From Enterobacter asburiae (lineage in GTDB: Bacteria > Pseudomonadota > Gammaproteobacteria > Enterobacterales > Enterobacteriaceae): a DNA stretch of 64,000 bases. A program made the position numbers and the translations under genes. Location of the stretch: contig JAAQVN010000001.1 of the NCBI GenBank assembly GCA_011754535.1, positions 3,038,001 through 3,102,000 on the forward strand, given 5' to 3'. The first letter of the stretch is position 1. Each line of letters begins with the position of its first letter. The notes under the pieces are model-generated. The model ran no database searches. It had not been told where the DNA came from and saw only the letters and a program-made list of their open reading frames with translations. This document shows, piece by piece, positions 43,875 through 53,041 of the stretch.

Positions 43875-43914
43875 GCCCTCACCCCATCCCTCTCCCACGG
43901 GAGAGGGAGCAAAC
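43875..43914. repeat. Short dispersed palindromic element (CCCTCTCCC/GGGAGAGGG type)
   Basis: CCCTCACCCCATCCCTCTCC then CACGGGAGAGGGAG: a family of intergenic hairpins common in Enterobacter, Klebsiella and relatives. It may also serve as an mRNA-end structure. Confidence 0.6.
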
Positions 43915-43920
43915 ACTAAA

Positions 43921-43944
43921 AACGGCAACCAGGTTGCCGTTTTG
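43921..43944 (+). terminator. Terminator behind the M24 peptidase gene
   Basis: AACGGCAACC/GGTTGCCGTT stem with A tract before and T tract after. Confidence 0.85.
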
Positions 43945-43965
43945 CATTTACCTTGCGCAGAAAAG

Positions 43966-43990
43966 CAAAAAGCCCGCTCGTAAGCAGGCT
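43966..43990 (-). terminator. Terminator of tRNA-Asn copy 3
   Basis: Minus strand AGCCTGCT-TACG-AGCGGGCT followed by TTTTT. Confidence 0.88.
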
Positions 43991-43999
43991 TTTCAAATT

Positions 44000-44075
44000 T
44001 GGCTCCTCTGACTGGACTCGAACCAGTGACATACGGATTAACAGTCCGCCGTTCTACCGACTGAACTACAGAGGA
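44000..44075 (-). tRNA. tRNA-Asn (anticodon GTT), copy 3
   Basis: 76 nt on the minus strand, identical to the other copies. Faces away from the MATE transporter gene; corresponds to one of the asnW/asnU positions flanking yeeO in E. coli. Confidence 0.98.
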
Positions 44076-44093
44076 ATCGTGTGAACGGGGCGC

Positions 44094-44122
44094 ATATTAT
44101 CGATGCTCCCCTGGGATGTCAA
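44094..44122 (-). promoter_or_regulatory. Sigma-70 promoter of tRNA-Asn copy 3
   Basis: Minus strand TTGACA (44117-44122), 17-bp spacer, TAATAT (44094-44099), then the same GC-rich discriminator as copies 1 and 2. Confidence 0.85.
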
Positions 44123-44178
44123 AGGCAGAATGCAGATTTCGGATCGTTTGCCGATTTATTCTCCACTTCGCGCAATTG

Positions 44179-45633
44179 TCAGGCATTCTGTCGCGGATAT
44201 TTCCACAGCCAGCGCCCGCTGACCATACGCCAGTAGAACAGCGCCCCACGCACGGCCCAGTCAAGGAACATCCCCAGCCAGACGCCAACCACGCCCCAGC
44301 CGAGCACCACGCCCAGCGTATAGCCCGCCACAACGCGACACCCCCACATGCCGAGCATGGACACCCACATAGCAAAACGGGCATCGCGCGCCCCTTTTAG
44401 CCCGGCGGGCAGCACCCAGGATGCCGCCCAGATGGGCATAAAGGCGGCGTTGAGCCAGATGAGGATCTTCACCACCTCTTTAACATCCTCTTCGTGGGTA
44501 TAGAACGCGGCCATCAGCCCGGCAAACGGCGCGGTTCCCCAGGCGATCAGCGTCAGCCCTATGGTCGACAGCCAGAAGACGTGCCGCAGCTGCCGCTCCG
44601 CCTGACCTATCTGCCCTTTCCCGAGCCGTTTGCCCGTGATGATGGTTGATGCCGAACCCAGCGCGTTACCCGGCAGGTTAATCAGCGAGGCGATGGAAAA
44701 GGCAATAAAGTTACCGGCGATAACGTCTGTCCCCATCCCGGCGACAAACATCTGCGTCAGCAGCTTCCCGCCGTTAAACAACACGGATTCAATGCTCGCG
44801 GGAATGCCGATTCCCATCACTTCCCAGATAATGGCGAAGTTAAAGGGCCGGAAGTAGCTCTTGAGCGTAAGACGCAGCGAAGGCGTAATTCCCGTCATCA
44901 GTACCCCGATGATGGCCGCCGCACCGATATAGCGTGAAATGGTTAACCCCAGCCCCGCTCCTACGAACCCCAGCCCATCCCACGAGAACACGCCGTAGAT
45001 CAGCACGCTGCTGATAATGATATTCAGGATATTCATCCCGCCGTTGATCAGCAGCGGAATTTTAGTGTTGCCCGCCCCACGCAGCGCGCCGCTGCCAATC
45101 AGCGCAATGGCCGCCGCCGGATAGCTTAAAACGGTCATCTCCAGGTAGGTCAGCGCCAGGTCTTTAACCTCGTTGGTGGCCTCCCCGGCGACAAAGTCAA
45201 TAATCTCTTTACCGAAATAGTGGATCACCGCCGCCAGAACAATCGAAAAAATGGTCATGATCATCAGCGACTGGCGGGCCGCCTCGCGCGCACGTTTGGG
45301 GTCAAGCTTGCCGAGGCTAAAAGCCACCACCACCGTCGTACCGAGGTCTATGGCAGCAAAAAATGACATCACCACCATGTTAAAGCTGTCCGCCAGCCCG
45401 ACCCCCGCCATCGCCTCTTTCCCCAGCCAGCTCACCAGGAAGGTGCTCAGGACCCCCATCAGCAAAACGCAGGTATTTTCCAGGAAGATAGGCACAGCGA
45501 GAGGGGTGATTTCACGCCAGAACAGGACACGATAGCTTTTACGTTTTGCATACCACGGCGTGCGCTCTATCGCCTGGCGTAAGGAGGCAGTGACGTTCAA
45601 AATGGACCTTAGCGAGAAAAGTTGAAACTCCAT
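44179..45633 (-). CDS. yeeO: MATE-family multidrug/flavin exporter (YeeO/EmmdR)
   Basis: 484 residues, 12 membrane segments. MATE motifs in ITPLAVPIFLENTCVLLMGV and SGALRGAGNTKIPLLINGG. Sequence and position between two tRNA-Asn genes identify it with E. coli YeeO (exporter of FMN/FAD and dipeptides) and with the Enterobacter cloacae proton-coupled exporter EmmdR. E. coli YeeO is annotated longer at the N-terminus. The 98 bp beyond its stop are the promoter of tRNA-Asn copy 3, read on the same strand. Confidence 0.9.
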   Translation of the reverse strand: MEFQLFSLRSILNVTASLRQAIERTPWYAKRKSYRVLFWREITPLAVPIFLENTCVLLMGVLSTFLVSWLGKEAMAGVGLADSFNMVVMSFFAAIDLGTTVVVAFSLGKLDPKRAREAARQSLMIMTIFSIVLAAVIHYFGKEIIDFVAGEATNEVKDLALTYLEMTVLSYPAAAIALIGSGALRGAGNTKIPLLINGGMNILNIIISSVLIYGVFSWDGLGFVGAGLGLTISRYIGAAAIIGVLMTGITPSLRLTLKSYFRPFNFAIIWEVMGIGIPASIESVLFNGGKLLTQMFVAGMGTDVIAGNFIAFSIASLINLPGNALGSASTIITGKRLGKGQIGQAERQLRHVFWLSTIGLTLIAWGTAPFAGLMAAFYTHEEDVKEVVKILIWLNAAFMPIWAASWVLPAGLKGARDARFAMWVSMLGMWGCRVVAGYTLGVVLGWGVVGVWLGMFLDWAVRGALFYWRMVSGRWLWKYPRQNA

Positions 45634-45751
45634 TTCAAATGATGGGGGAGAAAAGCTAATCCTGCAAAGTATTTTCCTGAAAAAAGATGTGTGGAATTAC
45701 AACAAACTGACGACAGAATCAGCAATCAGTCGATTTTCCCTAAGATCAGGT

Positions 45752-45779
45752 TTGACAAAAGTTTTTTCGCCGCTAAGAT
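45752..45779 (+). promoter_or_regulatory. Sigma-70 promoter of tRNA-Asn copy 4
   Basis: TTGACA, 16-bp spacer, TAAGAT. Differs from the shared promoter block of the other three copies, including loss of the GC-rich discriminator. Confidence 0.75.
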
Positions 45780-45795
45780 AAGCCTCCACAACGAT

Positions 45796-45871
45796 TCCTC
45801 TGTAGTTCAGTCGGTAGAACGGCGGACTGTTAATCCGTATGTCACTGGTTCGAGTCCAGTCAGAGGAGCCA
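45796..45871 (+). tRNA. tRNA-Asn (anticodon GTT), copy 4
   Basis: 76 nt, identical in sequence to the others, CCA encoded. Confidence 0.98.
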
Positions 45872-45876
45872 AATTT

Positions 45877-45905
45877 AAAAAGCCTGCTTTTAAAGCAGGC
45901 TTTTT
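45877..45905 (+). terminator. Terminator of tRNA-Asn copy 4
   Basis: AAAAAGCCTGCTTT-TA-AAGCAGGCTTTTT hairpin with T tract. Confidence 0.9.
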
Positions 45906-45924
45906 GCTTTGCGGATAAAGGAAA

Positions 45925-46260
45925 ATGAACGCTCTGTTTGTCTACGGCACACTGCGCCCGGGCCACGCTAATGCGCATATTCTTGAAAACATCGGCGGGG
46001 AATGGCTGGCCGGTTCCGTATCCGGTACGTTTTACGAACGCGGCTGGGGTGCGGCGGCGGACTTCCCGGGGATTATCCTCCACCCCGATGGACCGCGTGT
46101 CGAAGGCTATCTGTTTATCTCTGATAACCTTCCCGCACACTGGCAGATGCTGGATGAATTTGAAGACGGCTATGACCGGGTTGAGGTCACAGTGACCACC
46201 CTTAAAGGTGGGCTGGTTAAGGCCTGGATTTATCAGCTACAGCCGCGCTCTGAATCATAA
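45925..46260 (+). CDS. Gamma-glutamylcyclotransferase-like protein (YtfP/AIG2 family)
   Basis: 111 residues. Substrate-loop motif FVYGTLRPGH at the N-terminus and the expected acidic catalytic position in MLDEFEDGYDRVEV. The family converts gamma-glutamyl amines or peptides to 5-oxoproline, but many bacterial members are untested. Starts 54 bp after tRNA-Asn copy 4 behind GGAAA, so it may receive readthrough past the tRNA terminator. Confidence 0.86.
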   Translation: MNALFVYGTLRPGHANAHILENIGGEWLAGSVSGTFYERGWGAAADFPGIILHPDGPRVEGYLFISDNLPAHWQMLDEFEDGYDRVEVTVTTLKGGLVKAWIYQLQPRSES

Positions 46261-46292
46261 AAAAAGGCTCTCTGTCACCAGAGAGCCTTTTT
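46261..46292. terminator. Bidirectional terminator between the cyclotransferase-like gene and tmaR
   Basis: AAAAAGGCTCTCTG-TCAC-CAGAGAGCCTTTTT, a perfect stem usable from both converging genes. Confidence 0.9.
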
Positions 46293-46307
46293 CACTATTC
46301 GCTGCGA

Positions 46308-46643
46308 TTACTCGCTTTTTGCTTCGGCGTTTTTAATTTCGCCCATCACTTTCAGCTTCTTGGAGATGTCACGACGCTCTTTGGACAGCTCAGCGTTTTT
46401 GATGATGTAGTCATCAACGCGGTCTTCATAGTCGCTCTTCATGCTGGCGATGATGCCCTGAATAGCTTCAACGCTCATGCCTGGCTTGATGTAGTCGCTC
46501 AGGTTATCGAGCAGCAGAACACGTTTCTGGTTGTCACGGATCTTCTTCTCAACGTCCTGGATTTCACGCTGCAGCTTGTTTTTGCGGCGGAACAGGCGGA
46601 CGAATTCCAGAACATCCTGGAACGAAGGCTTGGTAGTTTCCAT
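46308..46643 (-). CDS. tmaR: Polar PTS regulator TmaR (YeeX, DUF496)
   Basis: 111 residues, almost all coiled-coil, nearly identical to E. coli YeeX/TmaR, which clusters enzyme I of the sugar phosphotransferase system at the cell poles. The tyrosine known to be phosphorylated in E. coli (Tyr72, in [10 protein letters not shown]) is conserved at the same number. Starts [20 protein letters not shown] with a GGGGTG site upstream. Confidence 0.95.
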   Translation of the reverse strand: METTKPSFQDVLEFVRLFRRKNKLQREIQDVEKKIRDNQKRVLLLDNLSDYIKPGMSVEAIQGIIASMKSDYEDRVDDYIIKNAELSKERRDISKKLKVMGEIKNAEAKSE

Positions 46644-46801
46644 TTTTACACCCCTGATAATGTGAGATTCGGATTCGTTAAAGCAACCGTTGTAACAATA
46701 ACCTTACTGACAGCGGCTGCGAATGACAATGAGTATATCGTTTAAAGCTATCATAACCCCAATTGCTGCTGAATCGAAGCAGCAGCCTTCACATACGCCT
46801 T

Positions 46802-47860
46802 TTATTTGCGCAGCGCGCGGCAAATAAGGTGCGATAACAGCTCAAGCTGCCGCGCCAGTTCCAGGCTCAGCCAGACGTAGCCATGAATAGGCGTTTCCGC
46901 CACGTTATCGCCCTGGCGTTCATTGATTAACTGCTTCAGCTCCGCGACGATCTCATTCAGCCGCTCGCTGTTGGCCAGTATCGGCTGCGGGTTCCCTTCA
47001 TAGAGCGCATGAGCGATGGTCAACAGCGTTTGCTGCGTCATCTGCTGGGTCTCTTTGAGGGTCTGCGCGTTAAGCATCAGCAGATGGCTTGGACGCGAGG
47101 CCCAGTGGGCATTGATTTGCAGTTCAAGCATGCAGACCAGATTGCGGCTTACCGTCTGGATGGCTTCGAAAATCGCTTTCTGAATATGGGTTTCTTTGCT
47201 GGCGGGCGCGATCAGGCCGCGCATTTTAACCACGTCGTTGAGGATCGTTTGCAGATGTTTTTCCAGCCGGGGACGCTCAACCAGATTCGGGGAAAAACCG
47301 GCCTGATAGACGCGGTTAAAGGCGGTGACGTAGTTAGCCATCTGAATACGCCAGTGCAGAAAAGCACGCTGCGGCCAGATACCAGTGAAGAGCATGGCCA
47401 GCAGTGACCCCAGGATGACATCCCCGCTTCGCCACAGCGCCGTGGTCATATCCCCGGCGGGCGCACCGACAACCACCGCGAGAGTAATACCAATCAGCAG
47501 CGCCTGATAAGGCCGCTTGCCCAACGCCAGCCAGCCGCAGAGGAACATGGCAGCACCGCACCACGCCAGCATCACGGGAAATGAGATGAGTTCCAGCTTC
47601 AGGGCAATAAGCCCCAGGGCAGATCCAAGAACGGTACCGCCTATCCGCTCGAAGGCGCGAGGAACAACGTTCCCCCAGAATGAGATAGGCCCCATCACCA
47701 CCACCAGCGTGATCAGTGGCCACGTTCCCTCCGGTACATCCAGCAACCGGACCAGTACAAAGGTCAATACGAAAGCCAGCGCGATGCGACTCCCGTGCAC
47801 CACGCGGTAATGTTTGTACAAGCGAATTTCAAATGGGGTTAATGATTTGTCGGGACGCAC
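46802..47860 (-). CDS. yeeA: FUSC/aromatic-acid-exporter-like inner-membrane protein YeeA
   Basis: 352 residues from a GTG at 47860, the same length as E. coli YeeA; upstream in-frame codons are not conserved, and GGAGAG lies before the GTG. N-terminal block of about six membrane helices (FVLVRLLDVPEGTWPLITLV... WRSGDVILGSLLAMLFTG) and a cytosolic helical C-terminal domain, the layout of half an FUSC exporter. Substrate unknown. Confidence 0.88.
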   Translation of the reverse strand: MRPDKSLTPFEIRLYKHYRVVHGSRIALAFVLTFVLVRLLDVPEGTWPLITLVVVMGPISFWGNVVPRAFERIGGTVLGSALGLIALKLELISFPVMLAWCGAAMFLCGWLALGKRPYQALLIGITLAVVVGAPAGDMTTALWRSGDVILGSLLAMLFTGIWPQRAFLHWRIQMANYVTAFNRVYQAGFSPNLVERPRLEKHLQTILNDVVKMRGLIAPASKETHIQKAIFEAIQTVSRNLVCMLELQINAHWASRPSHLLMLNAQTLKETQQMTQQTLLTIAHALYEGNPQPILANSERLNEIVAELKQLINERQGDNVAETPIHGYVWLSLELARQLELLSHLICRALRK

Positions 47861-47901
47861 ACCCGCTCTCCAGCAACACGGCAAATCACAATTGTACTGT
47901 G

Positions 47902-47934
47902 TTTTCAGCCGGGCGGATCGCACCCGGCTGAAAA
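47902..47934. repeat. Perfect 12-bp inverted repeat between yeeA and sbmC
   Basis: TTTTCAGCCGGG-N9-CCCGGCTGAAAA. The T and A runs are on the wrong sides for an intrinsic terminator. More likely an mRNA-end stabiliser or REP-like palindrome. Confidence 0.5.
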
Positions 47935-47952
47935 ACCCTTCATATTGCAGGC

Positions 47953-48426
47953 TTAAACCGTTTTGTGCTCTACCGCGATATACATTTCAATGTCCCAATA
48001 GCCGTCCGCATTGCCGTCGTTAAGATAGCGTTCGAAGCAGGGTTTGAGCGCCATCTGGTATTTACTGTCCTGCAATAAAGAATTGAAGAACTGATACCAC
48101 GGCGTCGCAAAGTCGTAGTTTTCCACGCGCGCCGTCGCTACGGCGTAATCCCCGCCAGCGATTTCCGTCATCATGACGCCTTCGCTGTTTTCCGGGATAA
48201 CGAAATCATCCGGTACCGTAACGGCCGTATCGCAGCGCAGTTTTTCTGCCGGGACCTCATCGGGGTTATCGTAGTAGACCGCAACCCACTCCAGCGGCTC
48301 AATGTGACGCCCGTCCACCCACATAACCAGCTGTTCAAAGCCCTGCTTAACCGTTTTTTCCCACGGCCCAACAAGATGAAAACCCGCAATCTTACGTTTC
48401 TGTTGCTGCTTGATGCTGTAGTCCAT
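47953..48426 (-). CDS. sbmC: DNA gyrase inhibitor SbmC (GyrI)
   Basis: 157 residues, the E. coli length. GyrI-like small-molecule-binding fold; protects against microcin B17, CcdB and other gyrase poisons, and inhibits gyrase supercoiling at high level. Conserved [20 protein letters not shown] and [16 protein letters not shown]. Start at MDYSIKQ (GGAGG seven bases upstream); an upstream in-frame ATG at 48459 lies in the LexA box and is rejected. Confidence 0.94.
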   Translation of the reverse strand: MDYSIKQQQKRKIAGFHLVGPWEKTVKQGFEQLVMWVDGRHIEPLEWVAVYYDNPDEVPAEKLRCDTAVTVPDDFVIPENSEGVMMTEIAGGDYAVATARVENYDFATPWYQFFNSLLQDSKYQMALKPCFERYLNDGNADGYWDIEMYIAVEHKTV

Positions 48427-48441
48427 GCTGCCTCCGTTTAT

Positions 48442-48461
48442 TACTGTATATTTATACACTA
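48442..48461. promoter_or_regulatory. LexA (SOS) box upstream of sbmC
   Basis: TACTGTATATTTATACACTA matches the consensus TACTGTATATATATACAGTA with CTG...CAC half-sites, 15 bp before the sbmC start. Fits the known SOS induction of sbmC. Confidence 0.85.
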
Positions 48462-48545
48462 TAAAGCTGGATTACTATTATCGGCAAACGAGGAGTGTTT
48501 ATTATGTGAGCAGACTCGCAACCCTGCCAGTCTGCCCATCAGCGG

Positions 48546-49712
48546 TTAAAGCGTGTGGTGCAGATAATCGCTCAGGCGTGAGAATACGCCTCCCTTATCA
48601 ACGGCTTCCAGAGTGACCAACGGCCAGTGCGCCACGACCTTGTCGCGATCGTAGAGCTGGATCTCCCCAACCCGCTGATGCGCGGCAATCGGCGCTTCCA
48701 GCTCTTTTTTATCCAGAACGTATTTAGCCTTGATGTTCTGCACTTCCGCTTTCGGTAACGCCAGCCAGAAGTCCTGATCCGTCCCCAGATTTATCTGTTC
48801 TTTATCGCCGTACCAGATACGCTCTGTCCCCACTTTTTTACCATTATGCAGGATCTGCACCGTATCGAAGTTCTGCTGTCCCCAGTGCAGAAGCTTACGC
48901 GCCTGGTCTTCGCGCCCTTTGGGGCTGTCGGCCCCCATCACCACCGCGATTAAACGACGCTGTCCGTCAACGGCAGACGCAATCAGGTTAAAGCCCGCGC
49001 CCGAGGTGTGCCCCGTTTTCAGGCCGTCCACGTTCATGGTTTTATCCCACAGCAGGCCGTTACGGTTCTGCTGAGTGATCCCGTTCCAGGTGAGGCTCTT
49101 TTCGCTGTACATATGGTAAAAATCAGGCTCACCGTGAATGATAGCCCGGGAGAGCACGGCCAGATCGTAAGCGGAGCTGTGCTGCCCTGGCGCATCCAGC
49201 CCGTGGACGGTTTCAAAGTGCGTATCGCGCAGGTTCAACTTCTGCACGTAGTCGTTCATCATCTTCACAAACTGCGGCTGCCCGCCCGCCACGTGGTCGG
49301 CCAGCGCCACGCAGGCATCGTTGCCGGAATCGACAATCAGACCGCGGCTTAAGTCACGCACGGAGACGCGATCGCCCTCTTTCAGGAACATCAGCGACGA
49401 GCCGTCAAAAACCGGGTTGCCTTTGGCCCACGCGTCACGCCCTACGGTGACAATGTCATCCGGCGTAATACGGTGGCTGTCAATGGCCCGATCGACTACA
49501 TAGCCCGTCATTAGCTTAGTGAGGCTCGCCGGATTACGTTGTTGATGTTCGTTGCCCGCCGTTAAAATTTGACCAGTCGTGTAGTCCATCAGCACCCAGG
49601 ACCCCGCCTGAATGGCTGGAGGCTGCGGCGAAAAATCCAGTGGCTCAGCCGCAAAAGCAGATGAGACACTCGAAGCGAGTAAAGAAACAGCAATAAACAG
49701 ACGGCGTTTCAA
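48546..49712 (-). CDS. dacD: D-alanyl-D-alanine carboxypeptidase DacD (PBP6b)
   Basis: 388 residues, as in E. coli. Cleaves the terminal D-Ala from peptidoglycan stem peptides in the periplasm. Signal peptide MKRRLFIAVSLLASSVSSAFA. Active-site motifs SLTK (SxxK), SGN and KTG (GLKTGHTSGAGF), then the PBP5-type beta domain and a C-terminal amphipathic anchor (VFSRLSDYLHHTL). Divergent from sbcB across about 210 bp. Confidence 0.95.
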   Translation of the reverse strand: MKRRLFIAVSLLASSVSSAFAAEPLDFSPQPPAIQAGSWVLMDYTTGQILTAGNEHQQRNPASLTKLMTGYVVDRAIDSHRITPDDIVTVGRDAWAKGNPVFDGSSLMFLKEGDRVSVRDLSRGLIVDSGNDACVALADHVAGGQPQFVKMMNDYVQKLNLRDTHFETVHGLDAPGQHSSAYDLAVLSRAIIHGEPDFYHMYSEKSLTWNGITQQNRNGLLWDKTMNVDGLKTGHTSGAGFNLIASAVDGQRRLIAVVMGADSPKGREDQARKLLHWGQQNFDTVQILHNGKKVGTERIWYGDKEQINLGTDQDFWLALPKAEVQNIKAKYVLDKKELEAPIAAHQRVGEIQLYDRDKVVAHWPLVTLEAVDKGGVFSRLSDYLHHTL

Positions 49713-49922
49713 CGGTATATCCTCAGGTCATTAAAAATCGATGACCTTTTTACGGGAGTTCTGATGTCGTTACCTGGCTTAATTGCAAAAAAATGTGACA
49801 GAACGCAGGTTTTCCGCTGAAGTTCCCTCGCAAATTTACGCCATGCCGGCGCTTTTTATTCGGTCTGACCCGCGCGATCGTTTACCATAGTGGCGTCATT
49901 TTTTAACAGGATGGTATTACTG

Positions 49923-51347
49923 GTGTCTGACTCTGCCGCACGCCCGACTTTTTTATTCCACGACTACGAAACCTTTGGCACGCATCCGGCGCTGGACAGA
50001 CCGGCGCAGTTTGCCGCCATCCGTACCGACGACGAATTCAACATCATTGGCGAGCCCGAGGTCTTTTACTGCAAACCGGCTGATGACTACCTGCCGCAGC
50101 CCGGCGCGGTGATGGTCACCGGGATAACACCGCAGGAAGCCCGGGAAAAAGGCGTTAACGAAGCAGAGTTCGCCCGCCGCATCCACGATCTGTTTACCGT
50201 TCCCAATACCTGCGTGGTTGGCTACAACAACATCCGTTTTGACGATGAAGTGACGCGCAACATCTTCTATCGAAACTTCTACGATCCGTACGCCTGGAGC
50301 TGGCAGAACCGCAATTCACGCTGGGATCTGCTCGACATTATGCGCGCCTGTTATGCCCTGCGTCCTGAAGGCATTAACTGGCCGGAAAATGAGGAAGGGC
50401 TGACGAGCTTCCGGCTGGAGCACCTGACGCGCGCCAACGGCATCGAGCACAGTAATGCCCACGATGCGATGGCGGATGTCTATGCCACCATTGCCATGGC
50501 GAAGCTGGTGAAAACCGCGCAGCCCCGGCTGTTTGAATATCTGCTTAGCCACCGCGGCAAGCAGAAGCTCATGACCCTTATCGACGTACCGCAGATGAAG
50601 CCCCTGGTGCATATTTCCGGCATGTTTGGTGCCTGGCGCGGCAATACCAGCTGGGTTGCCCCGCTGGCCTGGCACCCGGATAACCGAAATGCGGTCATCA
50701 TGGTGGATTTGGCGGGGGATATTTCGCCGCTGCTGGAGCTCGACAGCGATACCCTGCGCGAACGGCTTTACACCCCGAAAAATGAACTCGGCGCTCTGCC
50801 TGCGGTGCCGGTCAAACTGGTGCATATCAATAAATGTCCGGTGCTGGCGCAGGCGAACACGCTGCGTCCGGAAGATGCCGACAGGCTAAGCATCAACCGT
50901 CAGCACTGTCTGGATAATCTGAAAGTGCTGCGCGATAACCCACAGGTGCGCGAGAAAGTGGTCGCTATTTTTGCCGAGGCGGAGCCGTTCGTGCCGTCTG
51001 AAAACGTGGATGCCCAGCTCTACAACGGCTTCTTCAGTGATGCCGACCGTGCAGCCATGAATATCGTTCTGCAAACCGAGCCGCGTAATTTACCGGCGCT
51101 GGACATCACCTTCGCCGATAAGCGCATCGAAAAGCTGATGTTTAATTACCGGGCGCGCAACTATCCCGGCACGCTGGACGAAGCAGAACAGGCGCGCTGG
51201 TTGCAGCATCGTCGTAACGTGTTTACGCCAGAATATCTGCACAGCTACGCGCAGGAGCTGGAGATGCTTTACGGCCAGTACGAAGGGAATACAGAGAAGC
51301 AGACGCTGCTGAAAGCGTTGTTCCAGTACGCGCAAGAGATAGTGTGA
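49923..51347 (+). CDS. sbcB: Exodeoxyribonuclease I SbcB
   Basis: 474 residues from a GTG at 49923 (VSDSAARPTFLFHDYETFG), which best fits the E. coli length of 475; ATG at 49911 or 49890 would add unconserved residues. 3'-5' single-strand DNA exonuclease of recombination and repair, DEDDh type: Asp-Glu in FHDYETFGTH, Asp in YNNIRFDDEV and His/Asp in NAHDAMADVYATIA. C-terminal SH3-like and helical domains follow (RGNTSWVAPLAWHPDNRNAV). The start codon choice is moderately sure. Confidence 0.92.
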   Translation: MSDSAARPTFLFHDYETFGTHPALDRPAQFAAIRTDDEFNIIGEPEVFYCKPADDYLPQPGAVMVTGITPQEAREKGVNEAEFARRIHDLFTVPNTCVVGYNNIRFDDEVTRNIFYRNFYDPYAWSWQNRNSRWDLLDIMRACYALRPEGINWPENEEGLTSFRLEHLTRANGIEHSNAHDAMADVYATIAMAKLVKTAQPRLFEYLLSHRGKQKLMTLIDVPQMKPLVHISGMFGAWRGNTSWVAPLAWHPDNRNAVIMVDLAGDISPLLELDSDTLRERLYTPKNELGALPAVPVKLVHINKCPVLAQANTLRPEDADRLSINRQHCLDNLKVLRDNPQVREKVVAIFAEAEPFVPSENVDAQLYNGFFSDADRAAMNIVLQTEPRNLPALDITFADKRIEKLMFNYRARNYPGTLDEAEQARWLQHRRNVFTPEYLHSYAQELEMLYGQYEGNTEKQTLLKALFQYAQEIV

Positions 51348-51355
51348 AATTCAGA

Positions 51356-51390
51356 TATAAAAAAACCGGAGCCTTTGAACTCCGGTTTTT
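51356..51390 (+). terminator. Bidirectional terminator between sbcB and plaP
   Basis: AAAAACCGGAG-N8-CTCCGGTTTTTTTT; converging genes share it. Confidence 0.9.
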
Positions 51391-51411
51391 TTTCGCCCGT
51401 TGGCGCTGCGC

Positions 51412-52770
51412 TTACGCGACGTCTTCGTACTGAGGAACCGGGTTACGGAAGCTCTTGGTGACGCAAGCCAGGTAAACCAGACCGATACCAGCCCAAATCA
51501 GGCCAAGCACCATTGAACTCTCTTCCAGGTTAACCCACAGCGCGCCCACGGTCAGGGCACCGCACATCGGCAGGAACAGATACTGGAAGTGATCTTTCAG
51601 CGTCTTGTTACGCTTTTCACGGATCCAGAACTGAGAGATAACCGACAGGTTAACAAAGGTGAACGCCACCAGCGCACCGAAGTTAATCAGCGCCGTTGCC
51701 ATCACCAGGTCAAAGTTAATCGCCAGCAGCGCAATAGCACCGACCAGGATGATGTTCATCGCCGGGGTACGCCATGTTGGATGAACATAACCGAAGAAGC
51801 TTTTCGGGAATACGCCATCGCGGCCCATTACGTACATCAGACGCGCAACGCCTGCATGCGCGGCCATACCGGACGCCAGTACGGTGATGGTGGAGAAGAT
51901 CAGCGCGCCGACCTGGAACGCTTTACCCGCCACATAGAGCATGATTTCCGGCTGAGATGCATCCGGATCCTTGAAGCGAGAGATATCCGGGAAATACAGC
52001 TGCAGGAAATAGGTCGAGAAAATAAAGATCAGACCGCCAATCAGCGCCGTCAGGAAAATAGCACGCGGAATCACGCGCTCTGCATCTTTGGTTTCTTCAG
52101 ACAGGTTGCTGATCCCATCAAAACCGGTAAAGGAGAAGCACAGAATGGTTGCCCCGGTAATCATTGGGATCACATGGGCATCACCAGACCAGAACGGCTT
52201 ACTGCTCGCCAGTGTGCCCGCGCCTTCGCCATGGAACACGCCGTAAATGACCATGCCAAGAATAACGGCAATCAGGACAACCTGAAGCACGACAATTACG
52301 GAGTTAAAGTTGGCAACGGACTTGATGCTGCGCAGGTTAAAGGCAGTCATAAAGGCTACCAGCGCCACGACGAACATCCAGGAGGGAATCGACGGCACCA
52401 GCGCTTCAAAATAAATTTTTGCCAGCAGAATGTTGATCATCGGCGCGAACAGATAGTCGAGCAGCGACGACCAGCCCACCATAAAGCCAACCGTCGGGCT
52501 GATGGATTTCTGGGCATAGGTGTAGGCGGAACCGGCAGACGGATAGCGACGCACCAGTTTACCGTAGCTCAGCGCGGTGAAGAGGATCGCAATCAGCGCG
52601 AAGCCGTATGCCGTCGGCACATGACCGTCTGTGAGGCCTGATACGATACCGAATGTATCGAACAGCGTCATCGGTTGCATATAGGCCAGGCCCATCATAA
52701 CAACCGGAATCAACGTAAGCGTTTTACGTAATTCCACGCGAGAGGTGTTTGGAGTTGCGTTATGCGACAT
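51412..52770 (-). CDS. plaP: Low-affinity putrescine importer PlaP (YeeF)
   Basis: 452 residues, the E. coli length. APC-superfamily proton symporter with 12 membrane helices, linked in E. coli to putrescine-dependent surface motility. Consensus helix 1 region [20 protein letters not shown] and helix 6 [33 protein letters not shown] precedes the ATG. The 271 bp upstream to yeeY are AT-rich and hold the promoter, with no gene seen. Confidence 0.95.
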   Translation of the reverse strand: MSHNATPNTSRVELRKTLTLIPVVMMGLAYMQPMTLFDTFGIVSGLTDGHVPTAYGFALIAILFTALSYGKLVRRYPSAGSAYTYAQKSISPTVGFMVGWSSLLDYLFAPMINILLAKIYFEALVPSIPSWMFVVALVAFMTAFNLRSIKSVANFNSVIVVLQVVLIAVILGMVIYGVFHGEGAGTLASSKPFWSGDAHVIPMITGATILCFSFTGFDGISNLSEETKDAERVIPRAIFLTALIGGLIFIFSTYFLQLYFPDISRFKDPDASQPEIMLYVAGKAFQVGALIFSTITVLASGMAAHAGVARLMYVMGRDGVFPKSFFGYVHPTWRTPAMNIILVGAIALLAINFDLVMATALINFGALVAFTFVNLSVISQFWIREKRNKTLKDHFQYLFLPMCGALTVGALWVNLEESSMVLGLIWAGIGLVYLACVTKSFRNPVPQYEDVA

Positions 52771-53041
52771 AGTTATTCTCCTTTACGGTGATAACCGCCA
52801 CGTAAGCGAAAAATTGCCCCATTTCTTTCTTCCTCAGCGACAACAACTGTCGGATTTTAGTAAATATCTATCCGGTACGAAGCCCGGCCTCTTGGTTTTT
52901 AGTTTCGTTTCGTACATGCAAAAAAAAATAACCGACGCCTTTTATATCGTCGATTATTCATTTGGTTGCAGCGGCGGCATTTTGCCCCACATCGGATACA
53001 AAAGGCAATACTTTGCAACGCACCGGGTAATTTTCTTTTTG

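Noticed and set aside
47902..47934. Intrinsic terminator of sbmC
   Set aside because: The palindrome has T runs before and A runs after the stem on both strands, so no U-tract follows; also it lies between sbmC's stop and yeeA's start.
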